A DNA stretch of 22,388 nt from a virus, in IMG/VR virus record IMGVR_UViG_3300023184_000561, positions 1 to 22,388 of that record. One strand, written 5' to 3'. Of the stretch, positions 1 to 7,712 are shown in pieces (the stretch's first letter is position 1; each line of letters begins with the position of its first letter). The position numbers and the translations under genes are program-made. Under the pieces are notes generated by a model. The model was not told the DNA's origin, did no database searches, and saw only the letters and a list, made by a program, of their open reading frames with translations.

Positions 1-2
1 TG

Positions 3-281
3 ACCCGTCAAATGATTTGCACCAAAAGTGAAGATCTTTTGAATTCACAAAATGGAAAACTATCACTGAACTATGCACCACCGAGAGGTCCAAGGATTGA
101 TGAGAGGAAATACAATATGCTCGTTGTGTGGGATATATTCATGCAAGACTTTAGAAATGTTTCGATGGAGGCGTGTTACTTGTTGAGAAAAACTCCGACA
201 AATGATGAATTCTGGAAATATTATAATGAAGTTTTGTTGCATATGGATGCAACAGATAAGCTCCAATATATGGACTATTGA
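3..281 (+). CDS. Unknown small protein, probably 5'-partial
   Basis: I do not recognise this protein. The frame is open to the left edge, and the first ATG lies at 12, so the true start may be outside the window. From that ATG it has 89 residues. The C-terminal two thirds are rich in aromatic residues and methionine (VVWDIFMQDF, EACYLL, EFWKYYNEVLLHMD) and look helical and globular. No signal peptide or membrane segment is visible. Its TGA stop overlaps the -35-like box of the next gene. It sits with small unknown and replication-type genes rather than structural ones. A compact phage regulatory or accessory protein is plausible but not shown. Confidence 0.65.
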   Translation, partial: TRQMICTKSEDLLNSQNGKLSLNYAPPRGPRIDERKYNMLVVWDIFMQDFRNVSMEACYLLRKTPTNDEFWKYYNEVLLHMDATDKLQYMDY

Positions 282-305
282 TTTTTAAGAAATTCATTTT
301 AAATA
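278..305 (+). promoter_or_regulatory. TTGATT-N16-TAAATA promoter-like element
   Basis: TTGATT lies at 278-283 and TAAATA at 300-305, separated by 16 nt. The TAAATA ends 6 nt before the ATG at 312. The -35-like half overlaps the stop of the upstream gene. Confidence 0.5.
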
Positions 306-311
306 CTGTCG

Positions 312-647
312 ATGATAAATCTCGAAAATGATCTTAAGGCACTTATGTTGAAAACAGTTGATTTTCAACTGGATGGTAAATCTTTAAGAAAGGGAAAGAT
401 CAAGGTTTACAACACCAAACAATTCCACATTAAATTTAATGTGGAAAACGGTGACGATATGAAAGAATTTGAATTACCCTATCCATTTCGAATTACAAAA
501 ATTCCAGAGGGATATCTTTTTAATTACGCTTTATCCGCATTTATCCCAAGAACTGAGGAGATTTATTGGAAACTCAAGTGCATAAACAAGTCAGAAGCAT
601 CCAAGCTCCACGATAATTTCTTGTATGTCATGACACTTTCGGCTTGA
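312..647 (+). CDS. Unknown small protein
   Basis: This is a 111-residue protein that I do not recognise. The composition is mixed and globular, with many Lys and Phe and alternating beta-like stretches (GKIKVYNTKQFHIKFNV, FELPYPFRITKIPEGYLF). This suggests a small beta-rich fold. No cysteine cluster, signal peptide or membrane helix is seen. The ATG at 312 is preferred because TAAATA ends 6 nt upstream. The gene lies between another small unknown gene and the helicase gene, 31 nt from each. Its function cannot be assigned. Confidence 0.65.
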   Translation: MINLENDLKALMLKTVDFQLDGKSLRKGKIKVYNTKQFHIKFNVENGDDMKEFELPYPFRITKIPEGYLFNYALSAFIPRTEEIYWKLKCINKSEASKLHDNFLYVMTLSA

Positions 648-678
648 TTTTTTGAAATTGGGGGGTATGATCCGGTAA

Positions 679-2292
679 ATGAGTCAACTTCTAATCAACT
701 TCCCCGAAAATTACACACCTAATAAAAATCAAGTATCGATTTTGAAACAGCTTGAGAAAGCGGTAGATGATAAGAAAAAATTTATTGTCATTCATGCTCC
801 AACTGGCGCGGGTAAATCATTTCTGCCAAAGACAATGGCGAATTATGCTTCCGATCCTTCGGATTACTTTAAAAGTATTGTGGATGATTATAAAATCTTT
901 ACCGAAGATGGTCCAGACTTGGTTGCAAACGAACCAGCATTTGGTTGTTACGCTTTAACAATCACCAAAGCTCTCCAAGATCAGTATAAGAATACTTTCG
1001 ACGATACTGGTATTTTGAAGGGTCAGGGGAATTATCAATGCAAGGTTGACGAAGAGGTCACTGTTGATATTGCTCCTTGTCTTTATGTGAAGGGTCTTAA
1101 GAATGATTGTTGGAAAGCTAATAAATGCCCCTATTACAATCAAAGAAATAATATGCTCAAGAGTAAGTTTTCTGCTCTGAATTATAGTATGTTCTTCTCA
1201 TTACCAAATCATTTGAAGAAGAGAAAATTTATTGTGTGTGATGAAGGTTCCGAATTGGAAGAGCAATTGGTGAGTCAATTTACGTGTGAAATTGATATTC
1301 CAATGCTTGTTAAGCTTGATGTGGAGATGACATCATTTCCTTCTCAAGAAACACCCAAGAAAGTTCTTGAATGGTTGTCAGGATTGATGAGAGGAGTATC
1401 TGAAAAGGTTGAGTATTATTTGGAATTCTTTAAAAATTCTAAGGATAAGATTGAAAACTCTAAAAAGCGTTCAGAATACACCAAAGTTCTAAACCTTCAA
1501 GGTAAACTCGCAATTCTCATTGACACATTTGATGAATCTGAATATCTTATTGAGAGAATTGATAAGATCATCAAATTCATTCCTCTTAAAGTTGACAAAC
1601 TTTCGAGGTATATCTTTGATTATGCTGATCATGTAATCATTATGTCTGCAACGATTATCGATCCTCCGAATTTCTGTAAGAATTTGGGAATCAAAGATTA
1701 TGAATATATTTCAGTTGATTCGTCATTTGATCCTTTGAAGTCTCCGATTCACATCATGGCAAAACAAAAGATTAATTTTGCTAATATGAAAGAGATGCTT
1801 CCAAAATTGGCAAAACAAGTTAAGGAAATTTTGGATGAACATCCAGATGAAAAAGGAATCATCCACACCCATACACAATACATTGCCGACTATATCAGGA
1901 ATAACGTGAAGTCTGATCGTCTACTCTGTAGAGAAGCTGGGGTGCGTAATGAAGAACTTCTGGATACTCATGAGCGGAGTAGTGAACCAACCGTTCTGGT
2001 GAGTCCTAGTATGACTTATGGAGTGGATTTGAAGGGTGATCTTGGAAGGTTTACTGTCATGTTGAAGGCACCTTGGCTACCAACAAAAGAAACCAGAGTG
2101 GAAAAGATGATGAAGATCGACAAAGCTTGGTATTCTAATAAGATGCTTGCCACTTTGGTTCAGGCTTGTGGTCGATGTGTCCGAGATGAAAAGGATGAAT
2201 GTGTGACTTACATCCTTGACGGGAGCATTTTTGATGCTATACTCCGTAATAAGAGCAAGTTGCCGAAATACTTTATCGACAGAATACAATAA
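679..2292 (+). CDS. DinG/XPD-like superfamily 2 DNA helicase with Fe-S cysteines
   Basis: This is probably an ATP-dependent DNA helicase of the DinG/XPD type, acting in replication, repair or recombination of phage DNA. At 537 residues it has Walker A APTGAGKS (residues 40-47), a motif II reading DEGS (188-191) instead of DEAH, a motif III-like MSAT, and motif VI QACGRCVR (495-502). Between motifs I and II, Cys121, Cys134, Cys144 and Cys150 are placed like the 4Fe-4S ligands of XPD/DinG enzymes. The segment VSPSMTYGVDLKGD followed by LKAPWLP matches the usual DinG C-terminal motor. It is shorter than E. coli DinG (about 700 residues). The start has no Shine-Dalgarno and no TAAATA. The AAA+ gene follows after 5 nt, suggesting co-transcription. 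Confidence 0.85.
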   Translation: MSQLLINFPENYTPNKNQVSILKQLEKAVDDKKKFIVIHAPTGAGKSFLPKTMANYASDPSDYFKSIVDDYKIFTEDGPDLVANEPAFGCYALTITKALQDQYKNTFDDTGILKGQGNYQCKVDEEVTVDIAPCLYVKGLKNDCWKANKCPYYNQRNNMLKSKFSALNYSMFFSLPNHLKKRKFIVCDEGSELEEQLVSQFTCEIDIPMLVKLDVEMTSFPSQETPKKVLEWLSGLMRGVSEKVEYYLEFFKNSKDKIENSKKRSEYTKVLNLQGKLAILIDTFDESEYLIERIDKIIKFIPLKVDKLSRYIFDYADHVIIMSATIIDPPNFCKNLGIKDYEYISVDSSFDPLKSPIHIMAKQKINFANMKEMLPKLAKQVKEILDEHPDEKGIIHTHTQYIADYIRNNVKSDRLLCREAGVRNEELLDTHERSSEPTVLVSPSMTYGVDLKGDLGRFTVMLKAPWLPTKETRVEKMMKIDKAWYSNKMLATLVQACGRCVRDEKDECVTYILDGSIFDAILRNKSKLPKYFIDRIQ

Positions 2293-2297
2293 TTTTA

Positions 2298-3392
2298 ATG
2301 AAATATAATAAAAAAATAATCGATGACATCATCAATGATGGTGTATGGCTTGAGGAAGATATGGTTTTGGATGTTCGTTTAGGATTTCATCCTGATGATT
2401 TTGAAAAATATTTCAAGACTCCATTCAGATCTTATGATTTTGATGATGTGAACTTTGATAATAAGATTTTTAAATTATCTGAGATTGGTTTCATTTTGGT
2501 TAAATCCATTAATGGTCAACTAACATTTGTTGATGATGATAGTAAGATTGTGATTGTTGCATCATCACCGACCAAACTGGACTTAGAATTGTTCAAGTTT
2601 TCAGATATACATCATACTAAAAATGTGGAAATTTCGTTCTACCATCATGAGAAAAATAAGAAGAGGGTTGAAGACATTTTACATTTTCTGTTTAAAGAAA
2701 TTTTCAAGAAGCCGAAAAAAGAAAACAATTTTTACATGATTGCTCAAGGACCAGAAGGGTTATACAATCAAAGGGCAACATTTAAACCAACAACCATCAA
2801 GAATAATGACTTTGAGAAATACTATGGGAAGGGGTTTCCGCATGAAAAAATGTTAGAATTTGTAATAGATGATGATACCGATAATTTAATGATTATTCAC
2901 GGACCTCCCGGAACTGGAAAATCCGAATACCTAAAACATTTATTCGAAAAGTGTGAAAAAGATATCATTTATGTTCCACCTTCAATGTTGGCGATGATTT
3001 CTACTCCCGGATTCATCACATACATGATCGAAAATAAAAATTCTTTAATTGTGATTGAAGATGCCGAAGAGATTCTTTCGGAAAATAGAAATGCGGCAAC
3101 TCAAAACCTATTAGGTATGTGTTCGGGTCTATTGAAAGATGTTTTGGAGATCAAGTGTATCTGCACAATTAATTGTGATATTGGTAAAATAGACCCTGCA
3201 TTGTTGAGGAAAGGTCGGCTACATTTTGAGCATCTTTTTAGAAAATTAACAATAGAAGAAGGCAGAGAATTAGCTAAATTTGTGGGGGTTGATGTAGATA
3301 TCAATGAAGATATCACATTGAGTGAAATTTTTAACAATGCTCCGACAAGCGTCAAAGATTCATTCGAGACTAGAAAAATTGGATTCTTTTAA
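2298..3392 (+). CDS. AAA+ ATPase, BCS1/FtsH-like core
   Basis: This is an ATPase of the AAA+ superfamily whose substrate is unknown. The 364-residue protein has an unrecognised N-terminal region (residues 1 to about 190) followed by Walker A GPPGTGKS (202-209). Walker B is the hydrophobic run LIVIED with E254 and D255. A later segment, DPALLRKGRLHFEHLF, corresponds to the sensor/arginine-finger region (the RPGR motif of BCS1, FtsH and proteasomal AAA proteins). The N-terminal part is very acidic (repeated Asp-Asp). It starts 5 nt after the helicase stop, so the two may act together, for example in remodelling replication or packaging complexes, but that is inference. A short inverted repeat follows its stop codon. 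Confidence 0.8.
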   Translation: MKYNKKIIDDIINDGVWLEEDMVLDVRLGFHPDDFEKYFKTPFRSYDFDDVNFDNKIFKLSEIGFILVKSINGQLTFVDDDSKIVIVASSPTKLDLELFKFSDIHHTKNVEISFYHHEKNKKRVEDILHFLFKEIFKKPKKENNFYMIAQGPEGLYNQRATFKPTTIKNNDFEKYYGKGFPHEKMLEFVIDDDTDNLMIIHGPPGTGKSEYLKHLFEKCEKDIIYVPPSMLAMISTPGFITYMIENKNSLIVIEDAEEILSENRNAATQNLLGMCSGLLKDVLEIKCICTINCDIGKIDPALLRKGRLHFEHLFRKLTIEEGRELAKFVGVDVDINEDITLSEIFNNAPTSVKDSFETRKIGFF

Positions 3393-3420
3393 AAGCTTTC
3401 TCTTAGCATGTGAAGCTTTT
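3391..3420 (+). other. Inverted repeat at the end of the AAA+ gene
   Basis: AAAAGCTT (3391-3398) and AAGCTTTT (3413-3420) are perfect reverse complements around a 14-nt centre, overlapping the AAA+ stop codon. The stem is AT-rich and followed by only a short T stretch. It could be a weak terminator or an RNA-processing hairpin. Confidence 0.35.
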
Positions 3421-3455
3421 AACCCCTCAGTTTGCTATGTGATATAATTTAAATT

Positions 3456-3830
3456 ATGAGAGAGATTAAATTTAGAGTTTGGGATAAAACAAAGAATAGA
3501 TGGGATCAACCATCATTATTAGAGGTTTTTAGTGATGATGGAATCCTTGGTCATCTGTATGATTCAAAAAAGGAATATACAGTTATTCAACAATATACTG
3601 GTCTGAAAGATAAGAATGAAAAAGATATCTATGAAGGTGATTACATCAAATATGCAAAACCTTCAGATGAAGATTGTTTAAAAAGAAATAGTTCTAATAT
3701 TGTATTGGTTCGTCAGACGGAACCACATGAGGATAATCATCCCGGATTTAGGATTGTCGATTTATGGGGGCAATATGGTGAAATTGAAATTATCGGAAAT
3801 ATCTTCGAAAATCCTGAGCTTCTTAAATAA
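3456..3830 (+). CDS. YopX-family protein
   Basis: This is a 124-residue member of the YopX family, which is common in phages and prophages and has no settled function. Hallmarks are the N-terminal REIKFRVWDK, the central QYTGLKDKNEKDIYEGDYIK, and the C-terminal EIIGNIFENPELL. The length is typical for the family. It stands alone between the helicase/AAA pair and the structural genes. A TATAAT at 3443-3448 lies 7 nt before the ATG. Its stop codon overlaps the TAAATA element of the gp15 gene, so the boundary between accessory and structural genes is very tight. Confidence 0.88.
   Translation: MREIKFRVWDKTKNRWDQPSLLEVFSDDGILGHLYDSKKEYTVIQQYTGLKDKNEKDIYEGDYIKYAKPSDEDCLKRNSSNIVLVRQTEPHEDNHPGFRIVDLWGQYGEIEIIGNIFENPELLK
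3823..3829 (+). promoter_or_regulatory. TTAAATA start-proximal element (gp15)
   Basis: TTAAATA ends 6 nt before the GTG at 3836 and overlaps the YopX stop codon. It supports the GTG as the real start. No TTG box is seen at -35. Confidence 0.45.
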
Positions 3831-3835
3831 GATTA

Positions 3836-4915
3836 GTGGTAAAATATTCCTATCATAAAGAGACGATTTCGACACTCACACAAGTGGTTGCGGCATTTGA
3901 TGATTGTTTTGTCTGGAGATTCACCAAGGATGGGCAGAAGAAAGAAAAGATCAAGGTTCGATATGTCTTTGGACCTAAGCAAAGAGTTCTTTATGATATT
4001 GTAGATCAGGCTAAGAATATTACATTACCTGCATGTTCAATTGAACAAAAGAATATTAAGAGGGATTCATCAAGGGTTCAGTTTAAAGATCAAAATATTC
4101 ATAGACAGCATATTGGGTCTAATAATATTTCCAAAATTCCATCACCGATTCCTGTATCTTATGACTTGGAGATATCTTTTATTTGCGCTTATAAAGAAGA
4201 TGCTGATCAGATAGCAAACAATATCATATGCTATATGAATCCATATCTGGTAATTTCTTGGAAGGTTCCAGAAGAATTTGGATTGGATTTTATTGATGAA
4301 TTGAGAACTGAAGTAACTTGGTCTGGAGATATCTCTTATGAGAATCCGACCAATATTGATAAGCAGGATAAATATAAGATCGTTGCAAATACTTCGTTCA
4401 ATGTCAAAGGTTGGATATTCCCATCAGCAACACAAAATGTTGCACCAATTTATGTCGTAAGACCAAATTTTTATGCTGTTGACACAGGGGCAGAGATTTA
4501 CACCTACGACTATCCGACACTTTCTGCCAATGAATACCCTACAGACTATTTGGCCATTTCTGCTTATCCAGAATTTACAAATACTTTCTATAAAGGAATA
4601 CCGATTACAGAAGATCTGACAATCAACTCTCATATTGATCACTTATTCACTTTCTATGGAAAGAGATTTGATTTCAATAATTATTGGTATCTTTCTGGTA
4701 ATTTCGGATCAACCTTAACTTTGAAAGAGATTGACACGGCAAAATCCACCACAATCTCAGCATATAGAATTCCTGACGGATTGGTCACAACTTATAATGA
4801 TAACATTGTGTCAATAAATTTGAGTTCAAATTACCTGAGTTCAGGGAATTTTACATTTGTGACAGCAAATAGTGCAGCTTGGGCTAAAATTGAGAACAAT
4901 GTAATTGTAATCTGA
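3836..4915 (+). CDS. 15: Tail sheath stabiliser and completion protein (T4 gp15-like) with extra C-terminal domain
   Basis: This homologue of T4 gp15 caps the contracted or assembled tail tube and sheath, where it meets the head neck. Residues 105-197 (IPVSYDLEISFICAYKEDAD, MNPYLVISW, NVKGWIFP) match T4 gp15 stretches recalled as IYELSIFTRYEDD, LPYFQPHFN and EVNGWMYPP. At 359 residues it exceeds T4 gp15 (about 270). Residues 245-359 form an added beta-rich domain resembling an IPT/TIG Ig-like fold (FTFYGKRF, YWYLSGNF, SGNFTFVTANSAAWAKI). The GTG start is chosen because of the TAAATA element just upstream. The portal gene follows after 22 nt. Confidence 0.85.
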   Translation: MVKYSYHKETISTLTQVVAAFDDCFVWRFTKDGQKKEKIKVRYVFGPKQRVLYDIVDQAKNITLPACSIEQKNIKRDSSRVQFKDQNIHRQHIGSNNISKIPSPIPVSYDLEISFICAYKEDADQIANNIICYMNPYLVISWKVPEEFGLDFIDELRTEVTWSGDISYENPTNIDKQDKYKIVANTSFNVKGWIFPSATQNVAPIYVVRPNFYAVDTGAEIYTYDYPTLSANEYPTDYLAISAYPEFTNTFYKGIPITEDLTINSHIDHLFTFYGKRFDFNNYWYLSGNFGSTLTLKEIDTAKSTTISAYRIPDGLVTTYNDNIVSINLSSNYLSSGNFTFVTANSAAWAKIENNVIVI

Positions 4916-4932
4916 CGAATCATGCTTAAATA
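4905..4932 (+). promoter_or_regulatory. TTGTAA-N16-TAAATA promoter-like element (portal)
   Basis: TTGTAA lies at 4905-4910 and TAAATA at 4927-4932, 5 nt before the portal ATG. The -35-like half is inside the end of the gp15 gene. Confidence 0.5.
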
Positions 4933-4937
4933 TCATT

Positions 4938-6728
4938 ATGGCATTTTCGGGTTCTTCAGGCGATTCATCAAAACCAAAGGGTTATGAAGGTTCATTATCT
5001 CAAAATTTAAGGGGTAAACTTCCCTATAACTATAATGTGGTAGATACTGCCGAATCGAAAAATACGAAATATAAGTATTTCCAAAAGGTCGGAATGCGTA
5101 GACCAGAAGCTCTTTCCAAGAACTCTGTAAGTCTTAATAATGATTACAACAATACAGCTTTCTCTTCAATTGAAAGGGATAAATCCTTCACTGATGTCAT
5201 GTATGCTACGGCTAATGAAGATAAGCCAGCACGCATCAGAGATTATAGAATGATGGCAGGGTTCTCAGAGGTTGCTGATGCTCTTGATGAGATTTGTGAC
5301 GAGACAATTAATCCTGACGAAAATGACGAAGTTGTAATTCTTAAATTTAAAAACGTTGATTTGGAATCTGACAAGAAAGATGATCTTCAAAAAGAATGGT
5401 CAAAATATATTGAGCATTATGATCTGCACAATAATGGGTGGCAATATTTTCGACAATACTTAATTGAGGGGGAATTATTCTTCGAACAAATTATTCATGA
5501 TGAATACACCAACGAAGGAGTTCTCGGCGTAATCAACATTCCTTCTGATGTGATTGATCCTGTTTATGGTAACATCCAGAACATGTTAGTCAAGGGTTTC
5601 TTATACCAGAAACCAATTTTTGATGCCAATGATCCTAAGAAAATTGAAAAATATGAACCAATTCCATTTGAAGAAAATCAAATTGTTTATATTAGCAGTG
5701 GTGCTTATAATGATTCTAAAGATTATGTAATTCCATTTGTTGAGAATTGTCGTAGAGCTTATAGGCAGTTGAGCATGATTGAAGACGCGATTGTCATTCA
5801 TAGAATGGTGCATGCACCCTTGAGATTTGTGTTCAACGTTGATGTGGGTCGTCTCCCCGTTCCCCAAGCCGAAGCATATCTTCGTAAATTACAGCAACAA
5901 TATTGGTCCACAAAAACATTTGATGTTGACCAAAATGATATTGTCAAAAAGTATAGTCCTCAATCAACTCTAGATAGTTATTGGTTTGCTAAGAGACAAG
6001 GACAAGAAGCGACTACTGTCAGTGAAATTGGTGGGACTCCGGGTCTTGGAGAACTTGCCGACTTGATGTTCTTCATTAAAAAACTTTATAGATCTCTTAA
6101 AGTTCCAGCTTCTCGTTTAGACCCTGAAGATTCTTTCAGAGATGGGACTGATATTCTTAGAGAAGAATTAAAATTTTCGGTGATGGTTAAGAGACACCAG
6201 AAGAGATTCGCTTCTGGTTTGAAGAGAGGATTCGTTACACATTTGAAACTTCGTCATATGTTTGACGAGAATGAGTTAACTGAACAGAATATTTCTATTG
6301 TGTTCAACGAACCTTCAAATTTTGCAGAAATGCGAAATAATCAGAAGACCGAAATGAAGATGGGAACATTTAGCAATGCTATTGGAAGTGGTAAGATTTC
6401 CGAAAGCTTTGCGATGAAGAAATATTTAAATTGGAATGATAAGGAAATTCTGGCTAACCGCGCATTGAGAAAGAGCGATGCTGCTTGTGAGTGGGAACTT
6501 CAAATGGTGTTGGCAAATGGCCCAGATTATAAAAATATTTTATTGGCCCAAGCAAATGCGGGACAGCCAGTCGGTGGAGATGAAATACCGTCTGGAGGAA
6601 TTCCAAGTGGTGGTGGTCTACCACCCGAATTCGGAGGGGGGGAGGCAGCTATAGGCGGGGAAGACATGCCCCCCAATGCGGGAGTCCCACCAGAACAGCC
6701 AGCAGTGGGTGAGGAACCTCCAGTTTAA
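4938..6728 (+). CDS. 20: Portal vertex protein (T4 gp20-like)
   Basis: The portal forms the dodecameric ring at one capsid vertex, nucleates prohead assembly and is the DNA channel for packaging. Conserved T4-portal stretches include QAEAYLRKLQQQYWSTKTFD, DSYWFAKRQGQEATTVSEIGG, ADLMFFIKKLYRSLKVPASRL and DGTDILREELKFSVMVKRHQ, roughly residues 305-430. The last 50 or so residues are a low-complexity Gly/Pro/Glu tail (SGGIPSGGGLPPEFGGG and similar). That tail makes the protein 596 residues long, against 524 in T4, and the nucleotide sequence there becomes noticeably G-rich. The ATG is fixed by a TAAATA 5 nt upstream. The gene ends only 10 nt from a convergent minus-strand gene. Confidence 0.95.
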   Translation: MAFSGSSGDSSKPKGYEGSLSQNLRGKLPYNYNVVDTAESKNTKYKYFQKVGMRRPEALSKNSVSLNNDYNNTAFSSIERDKSFTDVMYATANEDKPARIRDYRMMAGFSEVADALDEICDETINPDENDEVVILKFKNVDLESDKKDDLQKEWSKYIEHYDLHNNGWQYFRQYLIEGELFFEQIIHDEYTNEGVLGVINIPSDVIDPVYGNIQNMLVKGFLYQKPIFDANDPKKIEKYEPIPFEENQIVYISSGAYNDSKDYVIPFVENCRRAYRQLSMIEDAIVIHRMVHAPLRFVFNVDVGRLPVPQAEAYLRKLQQQYWSTKTFDVDQNDIVKKYSPQSTLDSYWFAKRQGQEATTVSEIGGTPGLGELADLMFFIKKLYRSLKVPASRLDPEDSFRDGTDILREELKFSVMVKRHQKRFASGLKRGFVTHLKLRHMFDENELTEQNISIVFNEPSNFAEMRNNQKTEMKMGTFSNAIGSGKISESFAMKKYLNWNDKEILANRALRKSDAACEWELQMVLANGPDYKNILLAQANAGQPVGGDEIPSGGIPSGGGLPPEFGGGEAAIGGEDMPPNAGVPPEQPAVGEEPPV

Positions 6729-6738
6729 ATTATAAAGT

Positions 6739-7374
6739 TCATTTGAAAATATTATTCATTGCCAGAACATTGACTGGTCTTTGTGAAGCTTTCATCAATG
6801 GTGGTCTGTGTGTAATAATCGCAACACAGTCATGCATCATCGCGCCGTGAAATTCTCCGGGTTCCAAAATCCAAACATCACCAGCGATGTATCTTTTCCC
6901 GGTTTTTAGACAAGTCATATAACCCTCTTCAATTCTAACTTCTTCGGAAGTTGATTCATGGCAATGTTCTGGAAAATTTCCAAATCCATTACAAACCAGT
7001 GATAATTTTGTGCTATTTTTTGTATGACTGATGACCGTCATCGATACATTTTCTAAAAAACATAATGCCACATTGGGTATCATTGGAACATGTAGGAAAT
7101 TTCCATCAGGAAATTTTAAATCTAGTGTATAATAATCTTCTGGATTTAGATCTTGGGTCGCTTTTGTTAATTGTTTAGCTATTAATTTTTGGACAGAATT
7201 GGTATTAGCCTCTATTAATTTATCGGTCTGTTGATCCGTTATTTTTTTGAAAATCCAACTACATGCACCAATGGTTGGGACCACTATAGCTGCCACATAT
7301 CCTAATATAACTCCAATATGTTTTAATATCTGTTCTACATTTTCTATAGGAGGTAAAACGGAGAATATGGTCAT
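6739..7374 (-). CDS. Membrane-anchored cupin-domain protein
   Basis: This 211-residue protein is encoded against the structural genes. Residues 19-43 form a hydrophobic segment (IGVILGYVAAIVVPTIGACSW) that should be a membrane anchor. A Lys/Gln-rich helical linker follows. The C-terminal part is a cupin-like beta barrel: motif 1 has H137, H139, E144 and G151 in the standard HxH-x4-E-x6-G spacing, and motif 2 has G165, P172-G173 and H176. A bound metal ion is therefore likely, with H137, H139, E144 and H176 as ligands. The substrate is unknown; cupins include dioxygenases, isomerases and sugar or small-molecule sensors. ATTAAATA precedes the ATG by 5 nt, suggesting expression with the structural genes. 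It may act in the host envelope. Confidence 0.7.
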   Translation of the reverse strand: MTIFSVLPPIENVEQILKHIGVILGYVAAIVVPTIGACSWIFKKITDQQTDKLIEANTNSVQKLIAKQLTKATQDLNPEDYYTLDLKFPDGNFLHVPMIPNVALCFLENVSMTVISHTKNSTKLSLVCNGFGNFPEHCHESTSEEVRIEEGYMTCLKTGKRYIAGDVWILEPGEFHGAMMHDCVAIITHRPPLMKASQRPVNVLAMNNIFK

Positions 7375-7379
7375 TATAA

Positions 7380-7387
7380 TATTTAAT
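7380..7387 (-). promoter_or_regulatory. ATTAAATA element (cupin gene)
   Basis: On the minus strand ATTAAATA ends 5 nt before the ATG at 7374. A weaker TTGCAT lies 18 nt upstream (7409-7404). The element fills the 19-nt gap between the two minus-strand genes. Confidence 0.45.
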
Positions 7388-7393
7388 AATCAA

Positions 7394-7684
7394 TCAAAAA
7401 CTGATGCAATTAAATGCGGAAGAGTAATAATATTTGGTTCCATTATTTGCGGATAATGAAAGACCTGCATCAGAACTCACCGAGCATGTGTAAAAATAAT
7501 ATTTCGTGGGACCATTATTTGCAGAAGGTGCTACATATCTTGTGGGTTGACCCCAAAGAATGAAATCATTACTCGATAACCAATAATAAGAAGTTCCGTT
7601 ATTAGAACTCAAATTTGGGGACACTGATGCGACTCCAGTGGGTTTTCTGTAATATTGAGTTCCATTATTGTCGGTGAGTGCCAC
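7394..7684 (-). CDS. Small NNGTxYY-repeat protein
   Basis: I do not recognise this 96-residue protein. It contains four copies of a short motif: NNGTQYY (residues 6-12), NNGTSYY (28-34), NNGPTKYY (56-63) and NNGTKYY (80-86), spaced 22 to 28 residues apart. The composition is rich in Ser, Asn, Tyr and Gly with few charges, as in beta-structured extracellular or fibre repeats. There is no signal peptide. The GTG start is selected because GTTAAATA ends 6 nt upstream; no in-frame ATG fits better. It is 19 nt upstream of the cupin gene on the same strand and divergent from gp13. A minor virion or surface-binding role is possible but unproven. Confidence 0.6.
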   Translation of the reverse strand: MALTDNNGTQYYRKPTGVASVSPNLSSNNGTSYYWLSSNDFILWGQPTRYVAPSANNGPTKYYFYTCSVSSDAGLSLSANNGTKYYYSSAFNCISF

Positions 7685-7690
7685 AACAAT

Positions 7691-7707
7691 TATTTAACAT
7701 CTAAATA
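7691..7707. promoter_or_regulatory. Divergent back-to-back TAAATA elements
   Basis: GTTAAATA on the minus strand (7698-7691) and CTAAATA on the plus strand (7701-7707) abut. They form the inverted repeat TATTTA-N5-TAAATA. The minus copy serves the GTG at 7684 (6 nt) and the plus copy the ATG at 7713 (5 nt). Neither has a TTG -35 box at the usual distance. Confidence 0.5.
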
Positions 7708-7712
7708 TTGAT

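Noticed and set aside
660-665. G run upstream of the helicase as a Shine-Dalgarno
   Set aside because: It is 13 nt from the ATG and does not match the AGGAGG core; no other gene here has a Shine-Dalgarno.
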